IMG/VR virus record: IMGVR_UViG_3300031800_000001
Coordinates: 1 to 64,000 of that record
Reading direction: 5' to 3' (one strand)
Length of the DNA stretch: 64,000 nucleotides
Source: a virus
Shown: piece after piece, positions 34,597 through 44,391 of the stretch
Position numbering within the stretch: position 1 is the stretch's first letter
Layout of the letters: each line of letters starts with the position of its first letter
Notes under the pieces: model-generated
The model's input: only the letters and a program-made list of their open reading frames with translations
Database searches by the model: none
Told to the model about the DNA's origin: nothing
Translations under genes and position numbers: made by a program

Positions 34597-35312
34597 GCTT
34601 CAGGACCACGGGAGATGAAAGGAGAAAAACCATGAGCAAGACGAAAGAAAACAGCACGCACCTCAAAACTAGGCTGCCCCACGAAGAAAAAGACTCTGAT
34701 GCTCTCAATATTATCCAAATAGGAACAAACGATGGGGATGATCCAGTTTTCACCTTCATAGAGCAAAACGCCTTAGAGATTAATTCATGCGTGCTCGTAG
34801 ACGCAAACCCGTGGGCGTTAGAGAAGGCGAAAGAAAAATACAAGAATTTTTCATTTTGTAATTTTAAATTCGCCGCAGTTATTCCAATAGAAATTGGCGG
34901 TAAACAGATCTCATTCCATGTCCCCAACGAGGACAGGGATTCTCCATTCTCGTCAATTGACCCAGACTTCACAGCAGCACACGCGCAGGTGGGGGAATTA
35001 TTTCAATATCAGGTGGATACAATTTCTTTAGAAAAATTAATGGGAGAAGTACCAGACATAACTCATTTAATCATAGATACGGAGGGGTATGATATGTTGA
35101 ACCTGTTTAGTATCGATTTATTGCGATATCCTTCTCTCAAGCAGGTTTGTTTTGAGCACCTTCATGCGGATGGAATGCTTACCCAAGGAAATAGATTAAG
35201 AAGCCTTATCGGTTATTTTAATAGCTGCGGGTACTATGTTCTCTATGACCACGGAAGCGACTGTAATTTAATCGCCGAGAAACAAGTCCCCACTGAGGAA
35301 TCTGATGAATAA
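34593..35312 (+). CDS. FkbM-family methyltransferase
   Basis: A 239-residue SAM-dependent methyltransferase: NIIQIGTNDGDDP is the SAM-binding loop near 40, VLVDANPWALE the acidic strand, and LIIDTEGYDMLNL near 157-169 the FkbM signature. The family methylates sugars or small molecules. It joins the previous gene by ATGA; a second ATG at 34632 with GGAG upstream is an alternative start. Its place among terminase genes is unusual for a sugar enzyme. Confidence 0.82.
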   Translation: MSFRTTGDERRKTMSKTKENSTHLKTRLPHEEKDSDALNIIQIGTNDGDDPVFTFIEQNALEINSCVLVDANPWALEKAKEKYKNFSFCNFKFAAVIPIEIGGKQISFHVPNEDRDSPFSSIDPDFTAAHAQVGELFQYQVDTISLEKLMGEVPDITHLIIDTEGYDMLNLFSIDLLRYPSLKQVCFEHLHADGMLTQGNRLRSLIGYFNSCGYYVLYDHGSDCNLIAEKQVPTEESDE

Positions 35313-36393
35313 CGAAACTCAACTTAGCCCGAAGCAAGAGCAAGATATTCTGGACGCATGGAACAGCAGGCCGAATAATCCACCGTCACTAATGGAATTG
35401 ACTTCGATAGCGTTTCCAGACGTAAAAAATGCAGACGGTAGAAGTAAAGAGGGAAGGGGCGTAAAAGCCTTTCTAGCGAGCAGAGAACTAAAGGCAAGGG
35501 GGTCACACCAATATAAGGCGAAAGGGCTCCTAGAGCTAACTGAGGACCAAAAAGAATACCTTAAGAACAACGCCTCATTGCTTAAGCCCCTAGAACTCAC
35601 AAAGAATGTTTTTGATAATGACAATTTGACAACATTGAGTCAAGAGTTCAGAACCGTAACTGAATTTTTAAAGACTGCGGATGTAAAGGTTTATTCTGAG
35701 CCCGATAGGAATTTCTCCATAGAGCGGTATAGGCCCCCTAAAACTTTTTACGCAACACTGCTAGTAATAAACAGGTACATACATGTTAAAATAGACAAAG
35801 ACAAGGTTACCCATCAACAGTCAAAAGAAATAAACTCCCTTATTGGATATATGAATACATATAGATTTGGTCATCAAATCAACACGTATCAATCCGATCA
35901 AGACAGAGAATTATTCGAGAGCAGTTTCGTAAGGTATACTAATGATAAGGCGGACCTAACCCAAGAAGAGGTAGATCAATATATTGTTCTATGTACCGAG
36001 GTCGTGATATCATCCACCATCCAAGAAACTATTCAGATGCTTCAAATGCAAATCGACCAAGAAGTAACAAACAGTGGGAAAGTTCCCATGTCCTTAGTGG
36101 AGGCGAGCAATACGGCCCGCTCTGAGTACAACCAATGCGTCACGAGACAGCAAAAACTATTAAACGATTTAAAAGTCAAAAGAAGCGACAGACTAAGTAA
36201 GCTCGTCAAACAGAACGCCAGCATCTTAAATTTGGTACAAATGTGGAAAGAGGAAGAGAGCAGGGAAAAACTCATCCAGCTAGCGGAGAAAAGAAAAAAA
36301 ATCATAAAAAAAGAAATCAATAAGCTGACGACTATGGAAGAAGTCAAAGCTAGAATAATGGGAATTACGGAGGACGAGATACTCAATGGTTAA
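35305..36393 (+). CDS. Putative terminase small subunit-type protein
   Basis: A 362-residue basic, helical protein that overlaps the methyltransferase by 8 bases. The N-terminal part (LSPKQEQDILDAWNSRPNNPPSLMEL) resembles a small DNA-binding helix-turn-helix of terminase small subunits, and long coiled coils follow near 240-350. The assignment rests mainly on its place two genes before the large terminase. Confidence 0.45.
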   Translation: MNNETQLSPKQEQDILDAWNSRPNNPPSLMELTSIAFPDVKNADGRSKEGRGVKAFLASRELKARGSHQYKAKGLLELTEDQKEYLKNNASLLKPLELTKNVFDNDNLTTLSQEFRTVTEFLKTADVKVYSEPDRNFSIERYRPPKTFYATLLVINRYIHVKIDKDKVTHQQSKEINSLIGYMNTYRFGHQINTYQSDQDRELFESSFVRYTNDKADLTQEEVDQYIVLCTEVVISSTIQETIQMLQMQIDQEVTNSGKVPMSLVEASNTARSEYNQCVTRQQKLLNDLKVKRSDRLSKLVKQNASILNLVQMWKEEESREKLIQLAEKRKKIIKKEINKLTTMEEVKARIMGITEDEILNG

Positions 36394-37318
36394 CTGCAAG
36401 GTCTGCGAAAAAGAATTCGAAAACGACAGGCAATTACATGGGCACCTAAAGGCCCATGGATTGCGCATGGTAGAGTATTACCAGAAGCACTCCCCCCGCT
36501 ATGACAAACATGACGGTAAAATAATAAAATTCAAAAACAAAGAACAATACCTCACAACCGAATTCAATACTCGGACCAACCTTAGAATGTGGCTCAAGAG
36601 CATAAGTGAAAACGAAGCAAAAGAATATTGCAAAGACGTACTTATAAAAAGAAAAGAAAAACGAGACCTTATATATACCCCGTCTCAAGTAGAGCTTAGA
36701 ACCGTAATAAGCCCACCCATGCAGTACTATAATGAATTATTCGGGGATTACTATAGGCTGTGCTCTAGCCTAGGGTTCAAGAATAAGTATGGCCGCTTTA
36801 GCGACATAGTAAGTGGTTACGAGTACAATAAGCCAGAATATAAAATATTCGTAGATACCCGTGAACGTATACCACTTAAATTTGAAAGAGGCATTGAGGT
36901 GAGAAAATTGGATTTCGGAGACTATGCGTTCAGCAGCAAAACGGCGACATGCAATTGTTATATAGAAAGAAAAATGTTATCTGACTTTATAGGTACCATG
37001 AGCGGGGGATATGAGAGATTCATAAACGAAATAAAAAGAGCACAAGATGCAGATGCGTATCTTGTGGTTCTGGTGGAAGACAGCTTAACTCATGCTATGA
37101 GTTTTCCATACTTACCACATATATCAAAAAAAATAAAAGCAACCCCCGAGTTTATATTTCATAGAGTAAGGAGTATAATACAGAAATATCCGCATACCCA
37201 ATTTTTATTTGTAAATGGAAGGGCAGAGGCTTCTAGAGTTATAGAAAGAATTTTTACATGTGGATGTGTTTATAAGAAAGTTGATTTGCAATACGCTTAC
37301 GACCTAAAGAAACTATAA
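36386..37318 (+). CDS. C2H2 zinc finger plus ERCC4-type nuclease
   Basis: The 310-residue protein starts with a C2H2 finger (C4, C7, H20, H24) and ends with an ERCC4/XPF-like nuclease at about 150-250: FVDTRE, KLDFGDY, then YIERK and an acidic-basic helix ending in a Tyr-Glu-Arg-Phe group. The G-D-Y and I-E-R-K motifs supply the metal-binding residues. It overlaps both neighbours (ATGG and TAATG joints) and directly precedes terminase, so a role in DNA processing or branch resolution before packaging is likely but inferred. Confidence 0.82.
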   Translation: MVNCKVCEKEFENDRQLHGHLKAHGLRMVEYYQKHSPRYDKHDGKIIKFKNKEQYLTTEFNTRTNLRMWLKSISENEAKEYCKDVLIKRKEKRDLIYTPSQVELRTVISPPMQYYNELFGDYYRLCSSLGFKNKYGRFSDIVSGYEYNKPEYKIFVDTRERIPLKFERGIEVRKLDFGDYAFSSKTATCNCYIERKMLSDFIGTMSGGYERFINEIKRAQDADAYLVVLVEDSLTHAMSFPYLPHISKKIKATPEFIFHRVRSIIQKYPHTQFLFVNGRAEASRVIERIFTCGCVYKKVDLQYAYDLKKL

Positions 37319-39153
37319 TGTGGTACACGCCAGAAAAATATAATCAAGCACCGCTGAAGAACGTTAACGCCGAATTCCTTAAGCTAAAAGGTGGACTAGA
37401 CGACAGGGAAGCAAAAATTACCCTAGCTAAATTCCTGAGGAGTAACCTAGGCCTTACAACGGAACTTATTTCGGGTATAAAGCTAGCGCCCTATCAGGAG
37501 GTGACCTTAAAGGCTTTGATGAATAGGAACTTTTCTATGTGCGTATGGGGTCGCGGTTGTGGTAAGACTTTTATTGCGAGTGTATTTTGTTTCTTACAGT
37601 GCATCTTCGAACCAAGGACAAAAATTTTAATAGCTGGGCCGACCTTTAGAACCGCTAGGTTTATATTTAATAATCTGGAAAACATAGTAGAATCAGAAGG
37701 TGCCGAACTCCTAGCGCAAGCCTTTGGCGCGAAGATCAAAAGAAACGACCAGTATGAATGGAAGATAAACGAAGGGACTATAACGGCTATACCACTCAAC
37801 GGAGAAAAGATTCGTGGTTTCAGGGCAAACGTTCTTGTCCTTGATGAGTATATGCTTATTCCGGAAGATATCATAACTAATGTTCTCATGCCGTTCTTGG
37901 TCGCGCCACAAAATATAAAAGAGCGCTTGGAGATTAGAGAAATGGAAGATAATCTAATCAAGAAAGGAGTCATGAAGGAAGAGGACAGAATGGTTTTCGA
38001 AAATACGTCTAAAATGATTGCCCTTTCGTCAGCTAGCTATACATTTGAAAACCTATATAAAACATACAAAGAATGGATGGAGAAAATAACCACGGAGGAA
38101 AACGTTGGTGAGGCAAAATATTTTATTTCCCAAATGGGATACGAATCCCTCCCGAAAGAAATGATTGATCCAATCATTATCGAAGAAGCGCAGGGCGGCG
38201 GGCAAAGCCATGCCAGCTTCCAGCGGGAATATTGCGCTCAATTTACTGATGGTTCTGACTCTTATTATAGTGCAAAAAAAATGCATGAATGCACAATTCC
38301 AGATGGAGAGGAACCCACCACGCAACTATTTGGAACCAAGGGGTCAAAATATGTATTAGGCATCGACCCAAGTTTTAGTAATAGTCCATCGTCTGACTTT
38401 TTTGCAATGTCTGTGCTGGAACTAGACAGCAAAACCCAACAGGGGACACTGGTGCACAGTTATGCTGTGGCTGGTGGAAATCTGACAGACCATATAAAAT
38501 ACCTTCATTATATTTTAACTCATTTTGATATAGAGATGATTATTATTGATAATGCAGGAGCAGAATTTATAGATAGCGCTAATACATCCGCCATGTTTAA
38601 GGAAAGCAGAATTAAGGTAAATTTTTTCGAATTTAACAGCGCCAAAGACGGAGAAGACTACAGGAAAGAAACTATGAAAGCAAGTAGGTCGTACAATAAG
38701 ACCGCCAATTATATCTGTTTCAAACAGGTGTTTACTTCTGACTTTATAAGAAAAGCAAACGAACATCTTCAAACATGCATAGACCATAAGAAGGTGTGGT
38801 TTGCGTCAAAAGCAGCCGCGTGTGACTCAGCGTTCAATAGGAACACCTCTAAAGTACTCCCCTTGAAACATGTTAATGAAGTAAGCGCGTTAGAGTTTGT
38901 AGAAACCCAAGACGCTCTAGTATATCAAACAAAAAAGCAATGCGCCCTTGTAGAGGTAAAAAGCACCGCGAAGGGAACACAAACATTCGACTTGCCTCTT
39001 CACCTTAAGAAAAGCACATCCGCACACAAAGCTAGAAAAGATAATTATACTACTTTAATGCTTGGGTGTTGGGGTATTAAGTGCTATTATGATATACAAC
39101 ACGCTAGAAGAAGTGGGGTCGAGGATACCTTTACGCCATTCATGATAGAATAA
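37318..39153 (+). CDS. terL: Terminase large subunit
   Basis: The 611-residue packaging motor has Walker A GRGCGKT at 78-84, Walker B VLVLDEYML near 172-180 and an RNase-H-like nuclease domain beginning YVLGIDPSFS with Asp at about 350 and IIIDNAG near 410. The layout fits T4-type (headful) terminases. Start is a coupled ATG right after the previous TAA. Confidence 0.93.
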   Translation: MWYTPEKYNQAPLKNVNAEFLKLKGGLDDREAKITLAKFLRSNLGLTTELISGIKLAPYQEVTLKALMNRNFSMCVWGRGCGKTFIASVFCFLQCIFEPRTKILIAGPTFRTARFIFNNLENIVESEGAELLAQAFGAKIKRNDQYEWKINEGTITAIPLNGEKIRGFRANVLVLDEYMLIPEDIITNVLMPFLVAPQNIKERLEIREMEDNLIKKGVMKEEDRMVFENTSKMIALSSASYTFENLYKTYKEWMEKITTEENVGEAKYFISQMGYESLPKEMIDPIIIEEAQGGGQSHASFQREYCAQFTDGSDSYYSAKKMHECTIPDGEEPTTQLFGTKGSKYVLGIDPSFSNSPSSDFFAMSVLELDSKTQQGTLVHSYAVAGGNLTDHIKYLHYILTHFDIEMIIIDNAGAEFIDSANTSAMFKESRIKVNFFEFNSAKDGEDYRKETMKASRSYNKTANYICFKQVFTSDFIRKANEHLQTCIDHKKVWFASKAAACDSAFNRNTSKVLPLKHVNEVSALEFVETQDALVYQTKKQCALVEVKSTAKGTQTFDLPLHLKKSTSAHKARKDNYTTLMLGCWGIKCYYDIQHARRSGVEDTFTPFMIE

Positions 39154-39176
39154 TCCAAAAAAAACCGAGAAAAACC

Positions 39177-39182
39177 GTGTAA
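39177..39182 (+). promoter_or_regulatory. GTGTAA motif ahead of the portal gene
   Basis: ACCGTGTAAATTCTTTTTG precedes the portal ATG by 12 bases; see the set listed at 32264. Confidence 0.35.
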
Positions 39183-39194
39183 ATTCTTTTTGAT

Positions 39195-41246
39195 ATGCCA
39201 AGACCAAAGAAAACTGTAGAAGTGCAACCATTAATGGCCGGAATGGAAGAGTCTCTGGCTTACGTAAACGCCGAGAAAAGAACCAGATCCCGTCGTAATA
39301 TTGCCGGGACCATAGAAAGGACCAACAGGTTCACCAACATAGAGAATGGGCTGGTTCCGTTCAATTATTCCAAGGGGACAGCAAAATACACCAATATGGA
39401 TGTGAGGGAGGCATGTGTCCTCTGTCAAAAAGCATACTGGAATTTTGCGGTGTTTCGCAATACCATCGACTTGATGACCGAATTCTCCATTGAGACTATC
39501 TATTTTACGGGAGGGTCAAAAAAGTCCAAACAATTCTTTGAAACGCTTTTGGAAAAGATTAATATATGGGCATTACAGGATAAATTTTTTAGAGAATATT
39601 TCAGATCTGGTAACGTATTTATACATAGGTTTGACGGGAAGATACCAATAAACGAAGTAAACAAGCTCACGAGAGTTTTCAAAACTAAAATCCTCTCAAG
39701 CAAAGCTCAAAATCTTATGTTACCAATAAGGTACGTCATACTTAATCCAGTAAGTATTGAATCAGGCGGAAACGTTTCATTCGTAAGGAATACTTATTAT
39801 AAGCTTCTTTCTGATTACGAAATAGAAAGATTAAGGTCGCCCAGATCAGAGGAAGATAAGGAACTTTACCAGTCGCTTCCACCAGACATAAAAAAACAAA
39901 TTGACAAACCCGGGAATCACGCAATAAGGCTCCCCTTGGACAAAGACAAAACTCTAGCTGTTTTTTATAAGAAACAAGATTATGAGCCCTTGGCGATCCC
40001 AATGGGTTGGCCTGTTCTCGAAGCAATAAACTGTAAAGCTGAAATGAGAAAAATGGACATGGCAATTACCAGAACCATGCAGCAAGCTATACTTTTAATT
40101 ACAATGGGGACTGAGCCAGACAAAGGCGGAGTTAACCAAAAAAATCTTGAGCGCATGCAGACCCTTTTTGTCAACGAGTCGATAGGAAGAGTTTTAGTTT
40201 CAGACTATACCACAAAAGCCGAATTTGTCATCCCGCAAATTGGCACTTTGCTTTCTCCGGAAAAATACGAAGTGGTCGAAAGAGATATAAATATCGGACT
40301 AAATAATATTTTAATAGGAGGAGAAAAGTATGCCAACCAGCAAACCAAGACAGAAGTTTTTATGGCGAGGCTAAAACAGGCTAGACAATCTTTCATGAAA
40401 GAGTTCTTGATGCCCGAAATTAAAAGAATATCAAGACTCATGGGCTTCAGAAAGTTTCCACAAGCTCATTTCGAAGATACGCCACTCAAACAGGATTACA
40501 ACATGCAAAGAATATACAGCAGACTAATTGAGCTTGGCGTGCTTACCCCAGAGGAGGGCATGTTGGCTATTTCGGATAATAGACTACCCGATCCCGATTC
40601 GTCTGTGGAGTCCCAAATGGAATACAAAAAACTCAGAGACAAGGGCTTATACGAGCCGTTGCTAGGAGGACCAGAAACTCAAAAAGAAATGGCAGACAAA
40701 ACCCAAAAGGGAGCGATGGAGCTTGCTGATAAAAACATTAAGTCTCAAGAGAAAATGGGTAAAGAGAAAGCGAAAGAGGCCGCGAAGGCCCCAAAACTTG
40801 TGGTGCCACCTCCCACTGGAGGAGGACCAGTGGGTAGACCTGCTGGGATTAGCACCCCGCAACCAAGTGATAGAAAACCCGGGAAAATTGGAGAGAAACA
40901 ATCAAAAGCACTCTTTAGTATAGACAAAATAAAAAACAACATGCTTCTCGCAAATAAGCTGGAAGAAAAAATAGAAACAGAACTGAAAAAGAAATTCAAG
41001 CTTGAGAAGTTGGATGACCTGCAAAAAGAAATAGTTGAAAACATAGCGCAGCTGGTGATTGCGAATGAAGATTCTAAGAATTGGAACAAGGTAACTTATA
41101 TAAGAAAATATATAAAAGACCCCAAGGACACGAATAAAGAAGCAGTAAGCGCTATTAACGAAATAGCATTCGAACATCAAGTTGACTCATATCTGGCAGG
41201 AATATTACATGCAAGCAGATCGGAAGTTGACCCATGCCAAGAGTAA
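39195..41246 (+). CDS. Portal protein
   Basis: The 683-residue protein directly follows terL and has a portal-like body, including ERDINIGLNNILIGGEKY and QTKTEVFMARLKQARQSFM near 360-400, followed by helical stem and crown regions. A C-terminal tail from about 490 is charged and Pro/Gly-rich and may contact scaffold or DNA. It overlaps the next gene by 13 bases. Confidence 0.85.
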   Translation: MPRPKKTVEVQPLMAGMEESLAYVNAEKRTRSRRNIAGTIERTNRFTNIENGLVPFNYSKGTAKYTNMDVREACVLCQKAYWNFAVFRNTIDLMTEFSIETIYFTGGSKKSKQFFETLLEKINIWALQDKFFREYFRSGNVFIHRFDGKIPINEVNKLTRVFKTKILSSKAQNLMLPIRYVILNPVSIESGGNVSFVRNTYYKLLSDYEIERLRSPRSEEDKELYQSLPPDIKKQIDKPGNHAIRLPLDKDKTLAVFYKKQDYEPLAIPMGWPVLEAINCKAEMRKMDMAITRTMQQAILLITMGTEPDKGGVNQKNLERMQTLFVNESIGRVLVSDYTTKAEFVIPQIGTLLSPEKYEVVERDINIGLNNILIGGEKYANQQTKTEVFMARLKQARQSFMKEFLMPEIKRISRLMGFRKFPQAHFEDTPLKQDYNMQRIYSRLIELGVLTPEEGMLAISDNRLPDPDSSVESQMEYKKLRDKGLYEPLLGGPETQKEMADKTQKGAMELADKNIKSQEKMGKEKAKEAAKAPKLVVPPPTGGGPVGRPAGISTPQPSDRKPGKIGEKQSKALFSIDKIKNNMLLANKLEEKIETELKKKFKLEKLDDLQKEIVENIAQLVIANEDSKNWNKVTYIRKYIKDPKDTNKEAVSAINEIAFEHQVDSYLAGILHASRSEVDPCQE

Positions 41247-42544
41247 GGATAACTTCACAATCTCAGGCTCTGTATGTGGGTCCTGCGCCATCAACCGGTT
41301 ATCATTTTATAGATTCCGCCGGTAATCCTACCTCTGATCTAGATGCTACTAATTTGCTCAAGCAACTCAATGGTCTTCAATCTTTAGACTATGAAATAGT
41401 CAACAATAGAATTCCGATAAGTGAACTCGGGAGAAGGGAAACCGTAAAAAGAGCTATCATCACGCCTCCTGATGTTAATGTAAGTTTTTCGTATATTGCT
41501 TCTGATTTAAAAAACGAAATCAGAATGGGGTTTGATGTCAATTTTCATACTGGGTATTCTTGGACAGACCCCTTTCACGAAAACAATACTGGGATATTTT
41601 GCTTATCAGGAATGCTCAGCAGGGAAAGTTACCCAGTGTATAGCGGATTTAATACGGTGGACGATGGGGTGTTCACATCTGCTTGGCCATATTCGGATAG
41701 GGATAAAAGAAATTTGTTTTTAGGCATAGCTCCCGAAGGGTCAGACATGAAAGATATCCCAAACGAGGAATACGAGAAAATACATTGCGTGTCTTTCGGC
41801 GATTGCCACTTGGCTAAATATAATGTAGAATTTAGCCTCAATAGTCCTATAGTTGTCCAAACATCATATCAATGCGCAAACATACAATATCATTCGAGTG
41901 GATCAGGATTTATCCCCGCAATGAATACCGTAGATTTTACCCCCGTAAATGATAACATTTTTATAATTCCAAAGCTTAAGGGTGAAGTCAGCGGTAATGT
42001 ATCAGGAGTAGCTGAGCCACTAAGAATAGGAGACATGAACCTCAGAATAACCGCGCCCCAATATGGAACAGAAAAAGAAGACATACTGGACGCCGGTATA
42101 AATTATAGAGATCTTAGCGTGCAAAACGCAACCATCTCAATTGAAATAAATAGACACGCATGGAAAGGGTTGGGCCATAAATTACCTATAGATCGACCCA
42201 TAAAATACCCAATTACCGTAAAGACTAGCATAAAGGGGTTAGTGGGGGAAACCCGAACAGGCGATTTGTATAATTTCATATCTAAAGATTACAAATATGA
42301 TTTAATATTTGAATGCAGGGCCCCTACGATATGGTGTCCGGGTTTCGAGCAAGACGTAAGGGTTAGATATGATGTTCTTGGGTCAAATTTGGATAATTTT
42401 TCTTTCACAAACCAAGTAAATCAGGGGAGAGAGGTAGAGCTGAATTATATAACTGATGTAGCAGAAGGAGCCGGAGGGCAGGGTATTTTCATGAGCGGAA
42501 TGGTGTTCGAAACTGGATTTGCATTCTCTGGTTTTAACTTTTAG
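41234..42544 (+). CDS. Virion structural protein, possibly tail tube or neck
   Basis: A 436-residue beta-rich protein. Two related halves suggest a duplicated beta-sandwich, with VQNATISIEINRHAWKGLGH near 300 and long aromatic strands. Size and place after the portal suggest a neck, connector or tail-tube protein. I cannot decide which. Confidence 0.5.
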   Translation: MPRVRITSQSQALYVGPAPSTGYHFIDSAGNPTSDLDATNLLKQLNGLQSLDYEIVNNRIPISELGRRETVKRAIITPPDVNVSFSYIASDLKNEIRMGFDVNFHTGYSWTDPFHENNTGIFCLSGMLSRESYPVYSGFNTVDDGVFTSAWPYSDRDKRNLFLGIAPEGSDMKDIPNEEYEKIHCVSFGDCHLAKYNVEFSLNSPIVVQTSYQCANIQYHSSGSGFIPAMNTVDFTPVNDNIFIIPKLKGEVSGNVSGVAEPLRIGDMNLRITAPQYGTEKEDILDAGINYRDLSVQNATISIEINRHAWKGLGHKLPIDRPIKYPITVKTSIKGLVGETRTGDLYNFISKDYKYDLIFECRAPTIWCPGFEQDVRVRYDVLGSNLDNFSFTNQVNQGREVELNYITDVAEGAGGQGIFMSGMVFETGFAFSGFNF

Positions 42545-42545
42545 G

Positions 42546-42551
42546 GTGTAA
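42546..42551 (+). promoter_or_regulatory. GTGTAA motif
   Basis: GGGTGTAATAGAGAGGG lies just after the previous stop, 18 bases before the ATG at 42570; AGAGAGGG may also serve as a ribosome site. Confidence 0.3.
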
Positions 42552-42569
42552 TAGAGAGGGAAGATAAAT

Positions 42570-42731
42570 ATGCTAGAACTGTTAATTTTAAGTCTTTTGG
42601 TGAATGCTGGTCTCGGGCTTTGGGTCTTCAGGCTGAAAAGCCTTGTGGATAGAGTGCACCCGCGCTTTCTTCAGGCTGCCGAGAGACGAGCCACAAAGGG
42701 TGTGGCGTTTAGGAAAAAGGCTAAAAAATAA
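42570..42731 (+). CDS. 53-residue membrane protein
   Basis: One N-terminal span (residues 2-20), then a strongly basic tail rich in Arg and Lys. It immediately precedes the tubulin-like gene (gap 9 bases), so it could anchor that protein or DNA to the membrane; this is speculation from position and charge. Confidence 0.55.
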   Translation: MLELLILSLLVNAGLGLWVFRLKSLVDRVHPRFLQAAERRATKGVAFRKKAKK

Positions 42732-42740
42732 AGGTTAATC

Positions 42741-43925
42741 ATGGAAGAACAAGACAACGATTCTATAAAAATAGACTTACCCCTAGAGGGTCAAGCCGGC
42801 CAAGGAGTAGTCGGTTACAATAACCCATCTGGACCAGATTTATCCCTGCCAGACATCCCCATGCCTGTTTCACAACCGAAGCAGACAAAGGAGGTAAAAG
42901 ACGAAATTGATGTGGCATTCAAGTTCGCATTTATCGGCGCTGGACAAGGGGGGTCAAGAATAGCTGAGACCTTCCATGGCTTGGGCTACAGAAAAATCGC
43001 AGTTTTAAATACCGCAGAGCAAGACTTAAATACCATCAACCTTGACAATAAGCTTTGCATTGGCTCGGGTGGCGCAGGAAAAGACCCTGAAATCGCTAGA
43101 AAGGTATTCGCAGAAAGAAAAGAAGATGTTATAGATTTCATGAGGTATTCTTTTGGTGAGCAGCTTGACAGAATCATGATTTGTGCTGGTGCTGGTGGAG
43201 GAACCGGGGCTGGCACTGTGGTGCCACTGGTTCGTGCCGCTAAAGAACTACAAGAGACACTCGGATGCTCCACTTCTAAAGTAGGAGTAATCCTAGCTTT
43301 ACCGAAAGCCTCAGAAGGCAAGAAGGTCAACGCTAATGCTCACGATTGTCTAAAAAGCGTTTATGAGTTAGTTAAGGAGGGCGTGGTCTCTCCTTTGGTG
43401 GTCATCGATAACGAAAGGATAGGAAAAATATACCCGAACCTTGTGGTGTCAAATTTTTGGCAAACCGCTAACATGAGCATGGCTGGACTTTTCCACCTGT
43501 TCAACTTGACCGCAGCTAGGGATAGCTCCTATACCGCGTTTGACGCAAATGATTATAAAAATGTCCTAGATTCAGGGCTTATGGTTTTCGGCGCAGCCCC
43601 GGTTGAAGAGTGGGAAAACCCCGTCAGTATTTCTAGGGCCGTGAGGGACAATTTCAACAGTGGTTTATTGGCAGGCGGAATAGATCTTTCTAGCGGTAGT
43701 TGCGCTGGAGCAATTGTCGTAGGGGGCCAAAGACAACTTGATAACATACCCCAAGCTGACCTAGACCAAGCCTTCGACCAGCTATGCAGAATGCTTGCTC
43801 CCGGAAATGTCGTGCACAGGGGAATCTACTCCGGAGATAAAGATAGTCTCACTGTATTTACGACAATCGGAGGTTTGTCAAGGCCCGACGAAAAGCTTAA
43901 GGAACTTAAGAAGCTTGGAGTATAA
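42741..43925 (+). CDS. Tubulin/FtsZ-like GTPase
   Basis: The 394-residue protein has GAGQGGS at 66-72, LNTAEQDL near 89-96, GGAGKDP near 110 and the tubulin signature AGAGGGTGAG at 149-158. ALPKASEGKK and a long core helix follow. These are the nucleotide-binding loops of the tubulin/FtsZ superfamily. About 57 Pro/Gln-rich residues precede the GTPase core. The catalytic T7-type loop is not clear to me. PhuZ/TubZ-type phage filaments position DNA in some jumbo phages; here the gene sits among virion genes, an unusual place. Confidence 0.82.
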   Translation: MEEQDNDSIKIDLPLEGQAGQGVVGYNNPSGPDLSLPDIPMPVSQPKQTKEVKDEIDVAFKFAFIGAGQGGSRIAETFHGLGYRKIAVLNTAEQDLNTINLDNKLCIGSGGAGKDPEIARKVFAERKEDVIDFMRYSFGEQLDRIMICAGAGGGTGAGTVVPLVRAAKELQETLGCSTSKVGVILALPKASEGKKVNANAHDCLKSVYELVKEGVVSPLVVIDNERIGKIYPNLVVSNFWQTANMSMAGLFHLFNLTAARDSSYTAFDANDYKNVLDSGLMVFGAAPVEEWENPVSISRAVRDNFNSGLLAGGIDLSSGSCAGAIVVGGQRQLDNIPQADLDQAFDQLCRMLAPGNVVHRGIYSGDKDSLTVFTTIGGLSRPDEKLKELKKLGV

Positions 43926-43980
43926 ATTTGGTATTTTTCATAATTACCATTTATAATTAAACAGATAAGGGAATAATATT

Positions 43981-44190
43981 ATGGCAGTAAAAAAGAACGA
44001 AGTGAAGCCGGGTTGGAAAACTACGGAATTTTGGTTAACCGTTGTGGTCGCGTTAGGATCTTTGCTCTGGGGAGCAGATTTGCTCGATCCTGAGGCAGCT
44101 GGAACAGCAAACAATGTCTTCGGACTCTTGGTTTCCGGGCTGGCAGCAGTCGGATACACGGTGTCTAGAGGTTTAGCCAAAAAGGGATAA
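43981..44190 (+). CDS. Holin-like membrane protein
   Basis: A 69-residue protein with two spans (about 17-33 and 46-62), an acidic loop between and a basic end (RGLAKKG), the usual class II holin form. A lysis role is inferred from topology and neighbours. Confidence 0.65.
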   Translation: MAVKKNEVKPGWKTTEFWLTVVVALGSLLWGADLLDPEAAGTANNVFGLLVSGLAAVGYTVSRGLAKKG

Positions 44191-44196
44191 TCCATA

Positions 44197-44391
44197 ATGG
44201 CTTGGCTGACGGCATTAATTAAAGCCGTTTTAGAATGGCTGACGGCAGAAGTAAAGAAAGATACTAAAGCTTCAGACGCGGATGATATACCCCAACCACT
44301 CAAAGATAAGTGGCGACAACGAATCCAAGATCAGCTTGATAAACAAAAGAAAAAAGATGAAGAGTCTACTGAAAAATCTAACGATTCTTAG
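44197..44391 (+). CDS. Small amphipathic protein of the lysis-type cluster
   Basis: A 64-residue protein with a hydrophobic-amphipathic start (MAWLTALIKAVLEWL) and a very charged rest. It overlaps the lipoprotein gene by 35 bases in another frame, which is the nested layout of Rz/Rz1 spanin pairs; its N-terminus is weak for a membrane anchor. Confidence 0.55.
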   Translation: MAWLTALIKAVLEWLTAEVKKDTKASDADDIPQPLKDKWRQRIQDQLDKQKKKDEESTEKSNDS

